Under the pieces are notes generated by a model. That model worked only from the letters and a program-made list of their open reading frames with translations, was not told where the DNA came from and searched no databases. From assembly GCA_041399205.1 (NCBI GenBank), contig JAWKTK010000028.1, positions 1-64,000 of the forward strand: a DNA stretch of 64,000 nucleotides. The letters are read 5' to 3'. Below are positions 1 to 10,263 of the stretch, piece after piece (positions within the stretch are counted from its first letter, which is position 1; each line of letters begins with the position of its first letter). The stretch is from JAGQOZ01 sp041399205. Lineage in GTDB: Bacteria > Planctomycetota > Planctomycetia > Pirellulales > Pirellulaceae. The position numbers and the translations under genes were made by a program.

Positions 1-486
1 CGAGAACTTCGCATTATCGCTCGGAAGCAGTTGCGGTCGGAACGTCCCGATCATTCACTACAGGTCACAATTCTGGTCGACGACACATTGTTGGAATTGC
101 TCGGGGCGAATGCAGAAATCAAGTGGGAGAATCGGCGTCACTTTTATCGCACGGCAGCGAAGAAAATTCGCAACTTGCTGATCGATCACGAGCGAAAACG
201 GCGTGCGCAGCGACGCGGTGGTGGCGAATTTCGCCGCGTTTCGCTCGACCTTGATCAACTGAGCGGCGAATCAACAAGAATCGACCTCTTGGCACTTGAT
301 CAAGCACTTACCAAGCTCGCTGCTATCGATCAACGCCAAAGTGACATCGTTGAATTGCATCATTTCGGCGGATGTTCTGTCAACGAAACCGCCCAAATTT
401 TGGATGTCTCGCCTAGCACGATCAAGAATGAATGGAGATTCGCGAAGGCTTGGCTACACCGCGAGCTAACTCGTGACAAGATTTGA
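1..486 (+). CDS. ECF sigma factor, 5' end cut by the window
   Basis: The reading frame is open from base 1, so the N-terminus lies outside the window. The visible part covers region 2 (HFYRTAAKKIRNLLIDH, then a basic ERKRRAQRRGG stretch) and a region 4 helix-turn-helix near the end (VNETAQILDVSPSTIKNEW). This is the layout of the planctomycete-expanded ECF group that travels with serine/threonine kinases. Its TGA stop lies inside the next gene, whose GTG start is 11 bases upstream of that stop, so the two are translationally coupled. I infer that it directs RNA polymerase to a regulon controlled by the partner kinase. Family assignment is confident; target genes are unknown. Confidence 0.88.
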   Translation, partial: RELRIIARKQLRSERPDHSLQVTILVDDTLLELLGANAEIKWENRRHFYRTAAKKIRNLLIDHERKRRAQRRGGGEFRRVSLDLDQLSGESTRIDLLALDQALTKLAAIDQRQSDIVELHHFGGCSVNETAQILDVSPSTIKNEWRFAKAWLHRELTRDKI

Positions 487-3400
487 CCAAGAACGCTGGC
501 AATTACTGAAATCACTGCTGAACGACGCAATGCGTTTGCCGGCAGCTGATCGACACACGTTTGTTCTTGACCGTTGCTCGGGTGACGATTCACTACGTTC
601 CGATCTCCAGTCGTTGCTCGCGCATGCCGAGTCAGCAGATGAGGATGGGTTCCTACAAGCGGCCGCTGAATCGCCGGTTTCGCTCGTCGGGAACCCTACG
701 ACGGTGCAAATAGCACTCGAATCGACCACTTTCGTTCACTGTCCCGTTTGTCGCGAACCAGTCTTGGTAATCGCGAATTCGGCAAATGCTACGACCAGCT
801 GCGATTCATGTGCCAACAGGCTTCGTATCGCCACCGAATTACAGCCGCTCGGCGTCAAGCCCGATCTAGTCGCAGCCAGTCTGATTGATCGCTTCCAATT
901 GAAATCGTGCATCGGCAGAGGAGGCTTCGGTACCGTTTGGCAAGCTTGGGATTCGCAGCTTCAACGCGATGTGGCGATTAAGATTCCTCGCGACTGCGCG
1001 ATCACTCCCCATACCGGAAATGCGTTTCTGAATGAAGCGCGCGCGACGGCACAACTGCGGCATCCCAATATCGTCTCCGTTCATGACGTTGGATCTTTTG
1101 GTGAAACGGTTTACGTCGTTAGTGATCTGGTGGAGGGCGTGCCGCTAGGCGATTGGATTTCTCGGAAAACGATAACGTTTCGCGAGATCGCAAAGCTGAT
1201 GGAAACGATCTCGCGAGCCATTCACTATTCCCACGAATCAGGCATTATCCATCGCGACCTGAAGCCCGGTAATGTCATGATCGACGCATCTGGCGAACCG
1301 CATGTCATGGATTTCGGGTTGGCCAAACGAGACGCCGTGGACGTCACTGTTTCCCTGGACGGCCGGATTTTGGGGACTCCGGCGTACATGTCGCCAGAAC
1401 AGGCTCAAGGCAAACAACCGCAAACGGATCGCCGGGCAGATGTTTATTCGATGGGCGTCATGCTTTACGAATTGTCGACTAATGAACTTCCGTTTCGTGG
1501 CAACATTTCGACAATCGTACATCAAGTCATTCACGACCCTCCACCTTCGCCACGTAAGTTGAATCAAACCATTCCCGTGGACTTAGAAACGATTTGCTTG
1601 AAGTGCATGGAAAAGTCGCCAAGCCAGCGCTACGACACTGCGTTGGAGTTGGCAGACGAATTGGCTCGGTTCCAACGCAATGAACCGATTCACGCTAGGC
1701 CGATTTCGGCAGCTGCCCAGTTCGTTCGATGGTGCCAGCGGAATCCCGTGGTTGCGACCTTATCATGCGCCGTGGCGGGACTACTCGTCGCCGGCACGAT
1801 TGCGGGTTTTGTGTCGGCGAAAACGCAGGCAAATCTTGTTGCCGAAACTTCCGCCGCAAACCAACGATTGACTGACGCGAATCAAGAACTTGCCTTGGCT
1901 ACCGAACGTGCTCGCCAAAAATCGGCGGATGCGAACGCGGCAGTGAACGACTTTTTTACTGAAGTATCTGAGAGCCAAGAGTTGCTGGCCGGTTCGGCTG
2001 GAACACAAGCTCTTCGGCAACGGCTGTTGAAGCGAGCCGAAGAGTATTACTCTCGGTTCGTCACGGAAGACGGTTCGCAGCAGAATGAAGCCTTGCTGGC
2101 AGACGTCACAGGCAAACTAGCTTCGATATTAGAGCTGTTGGGTGAAACTGAAAACGCCGAGAAACGCCATCTCGATTCTTTGTTGAGATATGAAAACCTG
2201 CTGCAAGTCAATCCGACTAGCGTTGAACTTCAGCGGTCCGTCGCTAAGACCTTGTCGAATTTGGCCAGAGTTCAAAATTCGCTGTCGAAATTCACCGAAG
2301 CGGAGAGCAATGGGATGCGCTCTATCGAAATGCTCACCAAGATTCGCCAAGCAACCGGAGAAGCTAGTGACATCGTGAGCTTAGCATTAGTCTATCAGGT
2401 ACTGACGAATACATTCCACGAGAAAGGTGCTACGGAACAGTCGCTGAAGTTTTCAGACCTTGCCTTCGAACTTTTCGAGACGGTTGTCCAGTCCGACCCA
2501 AGGTCTCCCCACCGAGAAGACTTCGCGGCCACGATATTCAACAAGGCCAACGGGTACCTTTCGTCGGGTGACCTTGTTAATGCAGCTGCATCGTACAGTA
2601 ACGCAATTAACTACTTCCAAGCGCTAACGGCCGAATCGCCGGATAATTTTCACCTTCGAGAATCACTAGCTCGCTGTCATGCCAACATGGCAATCGTCGA
2701 GTACTCCAATGGAAACTTGCCTGACGCGACAAAACGATTCGAAACAGCCGTGCTGATTTATGATGATCTTGCAAAAGACAATCCACGCGTCGCTGAATAT
2801 CACCAGACGTTGGCAAAGACTCGACAAAACCTGGGAATGATGTATCAAGCTCAGGGAATGTTGGACGAAGCAATACAGCAACAGCGACTTTCGATCGAAG
2901 CAACGCAAGATCCCGAAATCGTCGCAATGTCGTTGAATAACTTAGGAGCGATTCACTATAACCGTGAACAGTACGACGAAGCGGCCTCATATTTTCAACA
3001 AATGTCGGAGTCCTTGGAAGAGGTTGTTGCCAATTCTCCCGAAGATATTGCCGCGATGAATAAATTGGCCGTGGCATACAACAACACAGCCTCGGTTCTG
3101 AAGGCGACCGAGGCACGGTTCGCGGAGGCCGAAACATTCTATGGAAAAAGCATTGCACTTCGTCGCGACATTACGAGTAAATCGCCGCTGCCTGAATACG
3201 CGCGAGGTCTGGCAGAAGCGATCAATAATTTCGCTCAATTGCGAGTCAAAATGGAATTGTTCGATCAAGCGGTGCCTTTGTTTTTAGAATCGATCGACAT
3301 CTGGCAAACCGTTTGTGACGCTGTTGATACCGCCGAACACCATGCGTCCCTTGCCGAAACCTACGTCAACCTAGCACGGTGCTACGACGCCAATGAAGAT

Positions 3401-3580
3401 TTTGAATCCGCCTTGCAATTGCTCCGCCGCGCCGACCAGAAGATCGATCGAGCTCTTGAGTTAGACTCGAAGCATGCCGGCGCCTTAATGGTCCAGCATA
3501 CCGTCGATGAAGCCATAGAAAGCATGCAGGCAAAGCAAGCAGAACTCGATACTTCGCCCGCACCAGGGAAGACTCGTTGA
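473..3580 (+). CDS. Membrane serine/threonine protein kinase with TPR repeats
   Basis: A 1035-residue protein with a GTG start inside the sigma factor gene. A short N-terminal helical part is followed by two CxxC pairs (CPVC at about 90-93 and CDSC at 110-113), which look like a zinc ribbon. The kinase domain spans about 140-400: glycine loop GRGGFGTVW, lysine in VAIK (170), HRDLKPGN (260-267), DFG (280-282) and TPAYMSPEQ. One membrane helix lies at about 425-448 (VVATLSCAVAGLLVAG). The remainder is TPR-like repeats with A/Y spacing, expected outside the cytoplasm. All catalytic residues are present, so it should be active. The overlap with the sigma factor suggests that it signals to that factor. 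Confidence 0.93.
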   Translation: MTRFDQERWQLLKSLLNDAMRLPAADRHTFVLDRCSGDDSLRSDLQSLLAHAESADEDGFLQAAAESPVSLVGNPTTVQIALESTTFVHCPVCREPVLVIANSANATTSCDSCANRLRIATELQPLGVKPDLVAASLIDRFQLKSCIGRGGFGTVWQAWDSQLQRDVAIKIPRDCAITPHTGNAFLNEARATAQLRHPNIVSVHDVGSFGETVYVVSDLVEGVPLGDWISRKTITFREIAKLMETISRAIHYSHESGIIHRDLKPGNVMIDASGEPHVMDFGLAKRDAVDVTVSLDGRILGTPAYMSPEQAQGKQPQTDRRADVYSMGVMLYELSTNELPFRGNISTIVHQVIHDPPPSPRKLNQTIPVDLETICLKCMEKSPSQRYDTALELADELARFQRNEPIHARPISAAAQFVRWCQRNPVVATLSCAVAGLLVAGTIAGFVSAKTQANLVAETSAANQRLTDANQELALATERARQKSADANAAVNDFFTEVSESQELLAGSAGTQALRQRLLKRAEEYYSRFVTEDGSQQNEALLADVTGKLASILELLGETENAEKRHLDSLLRYENLLQVNPTSVELQRSVAKTLSNLARVQNSLSKFTEAESNGMRSIEMLTKIRQATGEASDIVSLALVYQVLTNTFHEKGATEQSLKFSDLAFELFETVVQSDPRSPHREDFAATIFNKANGYLSSGDLVNAAASYSNAINYFQALTAESPDNFHLRESLARCHANMAIVEYSNGNLPDATKRFETAVLIYDDLAKDNPRVAEYHQTLAKTRQNLGMMYQAQGMLDEAIQQQRLSIEATQDPEIVAMSLNNLGAIHYNREQYDEAASYFQQMSESLEEVVANSPEDIAAMNKLAVAYNNTASVLKATEARFAEAETFYGKSIALRRDITSKSPLPEYARGLAEAINNFAQLRVKMELFDQAVPLFLESIDIWQTVCDAVDTAEHHASLAETYVNLARCYDANEDFESALQLLRRADQKIDRALELDSKHAGALMVQHTVDEAIESMQAKQAELDTSPAPGKTR

Positions 3581-3594
3581 TTCTCCGCGGAGCG

Positions 3595-6500
3595 TTACAC
3601 GAGACGTGCAACCGGTCCGTTGAGTGCCGATGAAGGCTGAATTGATTTTCGCGAACGCGACGTAGTTGCAAATACAGCGTCCACAGCGGAGGCGATCGGG
3701 GCTCTCGCGGTGACAGTATAACCGCCATCTTGAAAGGCCCAAATCAGGTCGCTCGTGTCGAATTCGCCATCACAATTCCAATCGCCTTCAGCCCATGTCG
3801 AATTCCCAGCGACATTGTCTTCATATTCGCCCGCTTGGAAAATTTGGATCAGGTCGGTCGAATCGAACTTCCCATCCAAATTGGCGTCGCCAAAGTGCGT
3901 TCCCAGCACCGTGTGAACTAGCGAGTCCAGGTCGCGACGGTCGGTATTGTTGTCATGGTTTATGTCACCCGCTCTTGTAGGATCACTTGCAATCAACAAA
4001 CACAGTCGTTGGATATCCGCCGCGTCAACTCGGTTGTCACCATTCAAATCGCCGGTTCTACCGACGTTATTGCCAACTTGTATTGATTCCATGTTGCGAT
4101 AACGCACAGGGTCGTAAGTCAGAACTTGAATTTCCGTGCCGGTGTCGGTAGCAAGACTTCCTAGCGAATCGACGGCAAATGAATCCTGTCCCGACTCGCC
4201 GTCGACCGTGATAATGCCTCGGCGAGACGGCGAAACCTGAAAAAGGTCGTCACCATCGCCACCTAAAACGGTCGTCTCAACTACCTGCTCGCCCAAAACA
4301 GTCACACTATCGACTCCGCCTGCCATATCGATTGATTGCTGTTCGACGTCAAGTACACGAATGTCGTGCAAGCCAAGTTTGACGCCAAGCGAGTGGACCA
4401 CCACTTGGTCGTCATGATCACTAAGTAGCCACGAAACCTTGTCGCCGTTGAATCCGTGCCCATTGCCGAGAATCCTGTTCGGCAATTGGTCCATCACCAC
4501 CGACGTTCCCGCTTGCGAACCAAACGACAAATACTTCGGACCGTTTGGGCTGCTCAAATCAATTTCGATAGTATCGTCGTCCACGCTTCCGACGACGTCG
4601 ATCTGCAATGTGTCGGTGACGAACGCCGTTTCAATGCCGGTGTAAGTGAGGACCTCATTTCCTCGGACAAGAATTCCCTCTGGTGAAAGAGTCGTGTTGG
4701 AATTGGCACCACTTACATATAAGCGATCGCCCGGAGTCGGGACATCAGGATCCAATCCTTCAATGTGGATGCTGGTATTTGCGAATGTATCAACATCAAA
4801 CGAATCATTAGACTGATCACCCCAAATCGATAACTCATCTAGACCATCACGAAATCGAACGGAAGCATCGGGTAAGGTTGCGGCATTAGTTACCCTTCCA
4901 ATCGATTGACCGTCGGCTTGATTTCGTATGGAAAACGCGTTCTCCGACGCGACGCCTTGCACGCTCAGCGTAGAAGTAAGGACCGAGGTCGGGATAAACT
5001 CGATATCACTTCGTAGTCCCGTCATGGCCACCGATAGATTCCGCGCGCTAACTTCGGTCGGCGCGAGAAAGAAGATGGTATTCCCGATCGAACTGCTCGG
5101 TTCGATCACGATGCTCTCCGCCGACATCGTCGCCGACTTTGCAGAGAGACTTCCCAAGAGTTGAGCTCTTCCTGAGCTTAAGGCGTTATCTGGAAGGTTG
5201 ATTGAAAGATGTCCGAGCGAATCTGCTCCGGCCGCTGTGATGTAAGAATCAGGTTTGGCATCCAAATAGGCTTTTGATTCGAGATAGATTCCACCCCAAT
5301 AGGAATAAAGGCCGGCCTGAGGTTCGACAATAATCGAGGCAGGCAAGGTCGGCAGTCCTGGATCAGGGTCACCGGCCCATGCCTTAATGCGAATCGCTTC
5401 TCGTTCCATAGCATAGCTAGTGATACCTTCTTGGATGATAATTCCACCTAACCCAAGATCGTTGTCATAGTCGATGTCTACAACGCCTTGAGCTTCAATA
5501 CCTGTCATTACCGGATCGGCCAAGCCGATGGTAATGGTGCTATCGGATTGGAGATAGACATTGCCGGCCGAAGATACTTCTACATTCGATACACCTAGTC
5601 GGACTGGGTCTGTCTTTCGTCCAACGTCGCCCATCTTTGTTTCAAAAGTTGCGTCCGTTGCAAAGATATTCGGCGACTGCTGAATCGAGATTACGTCGAT
5701 GTCGTGCATTGCAAAAACGTCTACCGTTCCACCATGTGCAATCAGTTGACTGAGCTCAACGCTTCCGGTTGTCGAATAGAGACTGAGGTTGCGATTGGTT
5801 GATTCGATTTGCGATCCATCCGACATCAGAATATCTCCGGCGAGAACCGACGAGTCTTCTCGGCTTGTTACGATTGCACCCGGTTGGAACGACGCTGTTG
5901 ATTCGACGACAACACTAAAGAAGGCATCGGTCGACACGGGCGCCTGGAAGTCAGCACTACCAGTCAGCACAGAGAACGCACCTTTACCAACATCGATCGG
6001 CAATACGTTGTTCTGCGAATCGAATGTTTTGATGACTTGAACAGAGTCATCCGCGTCACCGAAGACGACCAATTTCGACGAAAATGCCGAATCGAGCGCG
6101 CTCACTTGAACCTTCGAGACTGCGACGTGACCTCGACTGGCGGTGTCAATTTCCAACAAAGCAGACGGATTCGCGATAACCAACTGGAATGAGGCATTGG
6201 ACCTAATCTCATTCAAATTCGGTTGCATATGATCCGACAATTGAATAGACCTGTCCATCGGGCTTGCGAATATGACGGTTCGGCTTTCGGCATCCCCCGT
6301 TTCTGCAACCGATTGCACTCCGTTCAGCCGCAACGCTGTCACTCCACCGTAGTCGATAGTCCCCGAATTAGAGGAAGTCGGGATGTAAGCAACGTCAGAC
6401 GCCTGTCCGTCCAGTATATTGAGTTTATTACTACCCGCACCGCCGTTAAATTCAACTCCGCCTGGCAACTGAAACAGCGATGACGTAGGATGATCGATCT

Positions 6501-8002
6501 GTAGCTGATCGTCTCCGCCGTTGGCATCGAACGTCAAGGACGTGATCCCACTGAAGGGAACTAATGGCCCCGTTACGCCATTAGTATCGAGTCTATAGTT
6601 TCCAGAATCGGCACCATCTGCGAAGACAAATAATCGGTCGTTGCCGTCCGAACCTACGATCACAAGGTCACTTGTCACTTGCCCAACGTTGAGTTCGGTG
6701 AATTGCTCGATGCTGGTGTAGTCAATCGAACCGAACGACTTACCCTGACTACCGCCTTGCGGTGTGATGCGCCCATCTCCCGGCGCTGAAGGTACGATGA
6801 TTCCGTGGAAACCCAAGGTAGTCCACGATTAAATGGTCCTGGTCGTTGAGAACAGGAAGACGGCCACGAATGGTGCGATCGACGTTTTCTCGTGCCGACG
6901 CGATAAACGTATCTGGGTAGATCGGAGCCGATTGCTTCTTCAATCAAAGTCCCCGTATCAAGCTCCAGTGAAATTCCAGGCCCGACGATCTGATTCGTTC
7001 GATGTAAGTCAAAAGTTGAATGTTGCCGGTGCCATGACTCCGCTGAAGTCAACCGTGTCGTCACCGTTGGTATCAAGGATCTTCGAGTGGCCCTTTTCGA
7101 TCAAGTAGGTATCATTTCCGTCGCCACCCGCAAGAACATTTGTCCCTTCGCCACCCTCAAGATGATCGTTGTTCGAACTTCCAATCAGCGAATCGTTGCC
7201 ATCAAAACCGGTCAATGTTGATTGAACGCCGTCCGCCACATAGAGCACATCATCACCAGGACTTCCGATAAGACGCTCCAGCGTTGTTCCGGTGCTCAGT
7301 GTCAACAGAGAGTTGGTCGCCACTTGCTGCGGACTGAAGTTTCCCGCGTCGAATGTTACTCCGTTGAACGCACTGAAGTTGATCGTGTCAACACCAGAGG
7401 AGTCTGCGACGATGTTAATGCCGGCGTCTGTCGCGCGAGCGAACCAATAGTGGTCGTTTCCATCGCCTCCATCGTAATTGTCTTCGCCATCTCGGATTAC
7501 AAGCGTATCATCGCCGGGCCCACCGAAAACATTGTCGTCCGCGTCGTTTGATTCGATATGGTCATTGCCATGTTGACCATCCAAAGTGCTGTTTACTTCG
7601 GGCCCAAAGATCGTATCGTTCCCAGGACCACCGAAGATTTGAGCCACTTGCAACGTAGGCACGTTCGCCCGAGATATCGCATGAAGGTCAATCAGGTTGT
7701 CGAATTCACCGACGGCGGTGACCGTAACGAATCGCACGTCGGATGCATCGAGTGATCCGAAGAAAAAATATCGCTGCCGTTGATCTTGATGGCACTCCAA
7801 CTTCCGTCATTTCAATGTCCTGCGGTCCTTCAACCGTAACAGTGAGATTGCCGGTCAAGTTATCCCACGAGCTGGTCCAGGCCAGCAAACGCCTGCTTTC
7901 GAGTTGTTCGGACGAAAAAACGCGTCGTCGGCAATTTCGTTGCCGTGCAAACGTTCTTGATTCCAGGCGTTTTCTGAGTGACTTGCGAAGTTGGCGAAAC
8001 AT
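3595..8002 (-). CDS. Giant secreted LEPR-XLL / RTX-like / dockerin-like protein, frameshifted
   Basis: One gene broken by several one-base indels. The start (8002) gives an Arg-rich leader and FSSEQLESRRLLA, a LEPR-XLL-type motif typical of planctomycete giants. The next segment (about 7800-7009) carries haemolysin-type calcium-binding repeats such as GGPGNDTIFG and GGDGNDTYLI. The long 1073-residue segment (6816-3595) is beta-rich and ends with four dockerin-like EF loops (GDLNGDNRVDAADI, GDINHDNNTDRRDL, GDANLDGKFDSTDL, GDWNCDGEFDTSDL). Likely shifts lie near 7795, at the A6 run 7763-7768, and near 7012, 6920 and 6812. Each neighbouring frame continues sensible sequence, so assembly errors are more likely than decay. 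It is probably a large extracellular adhesive or structural protein; the exact role is unknown. It converges on the kinase gene 15 bases away. Confidence 0.85.
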
Positions 8003-8315
8003 AGCGTAGCTCCCGTATTTTCATGAATCTGTCGATCTGTGCGGAACGTGCTGTGTCGCCCGCCAAACGACATTGCGTAAGAATCACAGAAACGGACAAT
8101 GAAATCTGAAAAATTCCAAGAATTTCAGCGAGGCCGAATCACCCGGGATGCGCAACGAGCATCCTACATGTGTCCGAGATTACTTCACGACCGGGATCGA
8201 AGACGGGAGAGCCCTCTGAGATGCCTACCAGATTTATCGCAGTCCGAAGAGGGGGTTACGGACAATTTCTGGGTATTGGATGTTTCGGGAAGCGTGCCGG
8301 ACGAATTGCGTTCGA
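8003..8315. other. Intergenic stretch without a recognised gene
   Basis: This lies between the start of the giant secreted protein and the end of a small membrane protein, both on the minus strand. I see no conserved protein, tRNA or clear terminator. It probably holds the promoter of the giant gene. Confidence 0.4.
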
Positions 8316-8774
8316 TCAACCATGGAAGAGAAACGTCAGATCGTAGAACGCCAAGCCGAAATCGTGACCCACGTAGTTTGCCAGCATGTGGATTACCGGA
8401 AAGTCTCTTGCATTATTGGCTTCGCCCATTCCACGGATGATGCTGTGCATATAGCGAAAGTTCCCGCGGTGGCGCGACAATAGTTTGGCTAGTGGTCGCC
8501 ACTGCTGCTGATATCGTTTTGCGTGCCGTCTTGTCATTATTTGGCGAACGGCGGCCTCGACTCGCTTGGAAACAAAAAGTTTATACAGCACCAAAAGCAA
8601 AATACCGCCAAGGAAAACACTGATACCCAAATGCCGCTCAGGGTTAAAAGTCACGATCAAGACAATTGCGGCTATCGTTCCACAAAGAAAAAAGCTCAGA
8701 ATGAACACTAGGTGAGCGATGGTGAATAGCATGCGGCTCGTTACCGACGGATGATCTTTTTCATGCGGAGCCAT
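8316..8774 (-). CDS. Small two-helix membrane protein of unknown function
   Basis: I chose the ATG at 8774 (MAPHEKDHPSVTS). The frame extends further upstream, but that part only translates a dispersed repeat (SQNILTNVR) found at several places in the next 4 kb. From this start the protein is about 152 residues, with two adjacent membrane helices at about 16-38 (LFTIAHLVFILSFFLCG) and 45-65 (LGISVFLGGILLLVLY), then a basic cytoplasmic-looking tail. I do not recognise a family. A repeat copy abuts the start codon, so its native promoter may have been displaced or supplied by the repeat. Confidence 0.55.
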   Translation of the reverse strand: MAPHEKDHPSVTSRMLFTIAHLVFILSFFLCGTIAAIVLIVTFNPERHLGISVFLGGILLLVLYKLFVSKRVEAAVRQIMTRRHAKRYQQQWRPLAKLLSRHRGNFRYMHSIIRGMGEANNARDFPVIHMLANYVGHDFGLAFYDLTFLFHG

Positions 8775-8840
8775 ACAGGGACACCGTACATTAGTCAGAA
8801 TGTTCTGGCTGAGCAAGAAGACAAACGCGGTTGCTTCGCC
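8775..8840. repeat. Dispersed repeat A, diverged copy
   Basis: Reads as ACAGGGACAC, then a variant of GTATATTAGCCAGGATGTT, then GCTGAGCAAGAAGACAAACG. It is a diverged version of the repeat copies at 9671, 9733, 9775, 11949, 11991 and 12897. It sits directly against the start of the membrane protein gene. Confidence 0.7.
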
Positions 8841-8900
8841 GGTGAGTTGATGATTGTGGCTGCCATTAACTCCTCTATTTGGGTATTTTCGGTAGTCCAC

Positions 8901-8922
8901 ATGTGTCGCCCGCTGGGCTGAA
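8901..8922. repeat. Dispersed repeat B (short palindrome), copy 1
   Basis: ATGTGTCGCCCGCTGGGC followed by TGAA. The core GCCC-GCT-GGGC can form a small hairpin. The same element recurs at 8970-8990 and, inverted, at 12603-12624. Confidence 0.7.
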
Positions 8923-8969
8923 CAGGCCGGAAGAGCAAAGCGACCGGTGGCTGACGCACACCGACAAAG

Positions 8970-8990
8970 ATGTGTCGCCCGCTGGGCGGA
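8970..8990. repeat. Dispersed repeat B, copy 2
   Basis: ATGTGTCGCCCGCTGGGC followed by GGA. It is in the same orientation as copy 1, about 70 bases downstream. The two copies lie between the membrane protein gene and a broken TPR-like gene. Confidence 0.7.
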
Positions 8991-9053
8991 AAAGTGCAGC
9001 TAATAATGCTCCTAATGGATGGCACCAACGGATATCGCTAAAGTGCAGTGACT

Positions 9054-9581
9054 TCATCCAGACGGTGGCTTCGAATATACGCGTTGCCACTGCGAATTGC
9101 ATCGTAACCGTACTGGACCTTGGGTGACGTGCTGGTATTCACGGCACCACTTTGTGGTTCTGGTACGACCGTTACTCAATAAAAGCCCCAACTCAGCCAT
9201 AGAACGAACTGTTTGCCTTGAAAATAACTTGAAATCAAACTCCGCATCAGAAATATTCCGTCCCATTTCTAATGCGAGTTCAAAAGTTCTCTAGCTCTTT
9301 CCAAGTCGCGTCGATCCCGCCCAACAAATACGGCCAGATTTACCAAACTGAATGGAAGTGGGTCGATTACTACTGCTCGATTCAATTCAGAGGAAGCCAA
9401 TTCAAACTCGTTTTCATCAATGTAGCAGTCTGCGATCATTCTGTGGAAGTGAGATCGCCAACCGTCATCGGTTGCTTCAGAGAACACATTGTCGGAACAC
9501 ATCGCGTGCCTTCTCGTATTCGCCGTGACACCGCAGCTTAACGGCGTGCTTCTCAAGATCTTGAATTGAGGGCGGCATCAT
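9054..9581 (-). CDS. Small TPR-like protein, frameshifted, 3' end uncertain
   Basis: A double ATG at 9581/9578 follows a strong ribosome site (GGAGGA, 9 bases upstream). The first frame gives MMPPSIQDLEKHAVKLR and a helix reading GEYEKARDVFRQC. A one-base shift near 9490 leads to SEATDDGWRSHFHRMIADCY and NEFELASSELNRAVVIDP, which has TPR-like helix pairs. A second shift at a T run near 9286 leads to FELALEMGRNISDAEFDF. The product would be roughly 130-170 residues. The last part, below about 9170, may be read in the wrong frame. No catalytic motif is seen. It lies inside the repeat island, so it may be accessory. Confidence 0.5.
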
Positions 9582-9670
9582 AAGCTATTCTCCTCCGGGA
9601 TCGAATGGGAGCCGTGGCAAACCCTTAAGGCACTTGGTTAGTTGGTCAGCCGCCCAATTGCTGAGATCGA

Positions 9671-9728
9671 ACAGGGACACCCGTATATTAGCCAGGATGT
9701 TTTTGCTGAACAAGTGAACAAGAAGATT
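9671..9728. repeat. Dispersed repeat A, copy
   Basis: ACAGGGACACCCGTATATTA then GCCAGGATGTTT and GCTGAACAAGTGAACAAGAAG. It is nearly identical to the copy at 12897-12957, including the AAGTGAACAAG tail, and differs from the GGATTTTAG subtype at 9733-9838. Confidence 0.8.
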
Positions 9729-9732
9729 GCCA

Positions 9733-9838
9733 GGGGGACCCAACGGGGACACCCGGATTTTAGCCAGGATGTTTAGGGGGACCCAACGGGGACACCCGGA
9801 TTTTAGCCAGGATGTTTTAGCTGAACAAGAAGACAAAC
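9733..9838. repeat. Dispersed repeat A, two tandem copies at the RAYT end
   Basis: Two consecutive units of GGGGGACCCAACGGGGACAC plus CCGGATTTTAGCCAGGATGT (from 9733 and from 9775), followed by TTTAGCTGAACAAGAAGACA. They form the outer end of the RAYT-associated block, downstream of the transposase gene. The same tandem arrangement recurs at 11949-12052. This suits the terminal repeat recognised by a RAYT-type enzyme, although no clear hairpin was worked out. Confidence 0.75.
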
Positions 9839-10263
9839 GGGGTTGCTTTGCCGATCGCCCGAAAGGACTTCTTCAGAAGGAACGTTGCCGGGAGCAATAG
9901 CGGGTACAGAAAACGCACCAGGGCGCAAGCAAGAGGGCTGACCGTGAAATGGCCGGTTCGAAAGCGGTCAATGACAGCCTGGTAATAACAAGAGGCCGGC
10001 ATGGGCGCAGCAGAAACCAACTAGCGCTTGCCAGTCAGTCGAAAGTGTAGCAAGAGCGCTTTTGGTCAGGCGTCTTCGGGCAGCATCATGTTCGCGCCAG
10101 GTGCGTGCATGTAACCAATGCTGCGGCGAGCTGCTTCGTCGGCGAGGCTTGATGCGTTGCCGGCCGCTCGTTTGAAGAGTTTGCCGAACTTCTGCACCAA
10201 ATCGCACCAGCAGGATGTGTCCAGGCCGATGCGTTCCAAGATCGGAGCCAAATGATCCGGGAT
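9733..10263. repeat. Duplicated block, copy 1 (RAYT 3' end plus flanking repeat)
   Basis: About 530 bases that recur at 11949-12478 with roughly 90 percent identity by eye. It includes the two repeat A units, a 200-base non-coding stretch (from GCCGATCGCCCGAAAGGACT) and the last 66 or so codons of the transposase. The non-coding part shows no other gene. Confidence 0.85.

Noticed and set aside
2607..3158. 183-codon frame on the minus strand inside the kinase gene
   Set aside because: It is a shadow of the TPR part; the sequence is basic and without any protein pattern, while the plus frame is a clear kinase.
9585..9836. Minus-strand frame with SWLKSGCPRWVP-type phrases
   Set aside because: It is only the translation of repeat A units and recurs wherever they do; not a gene.
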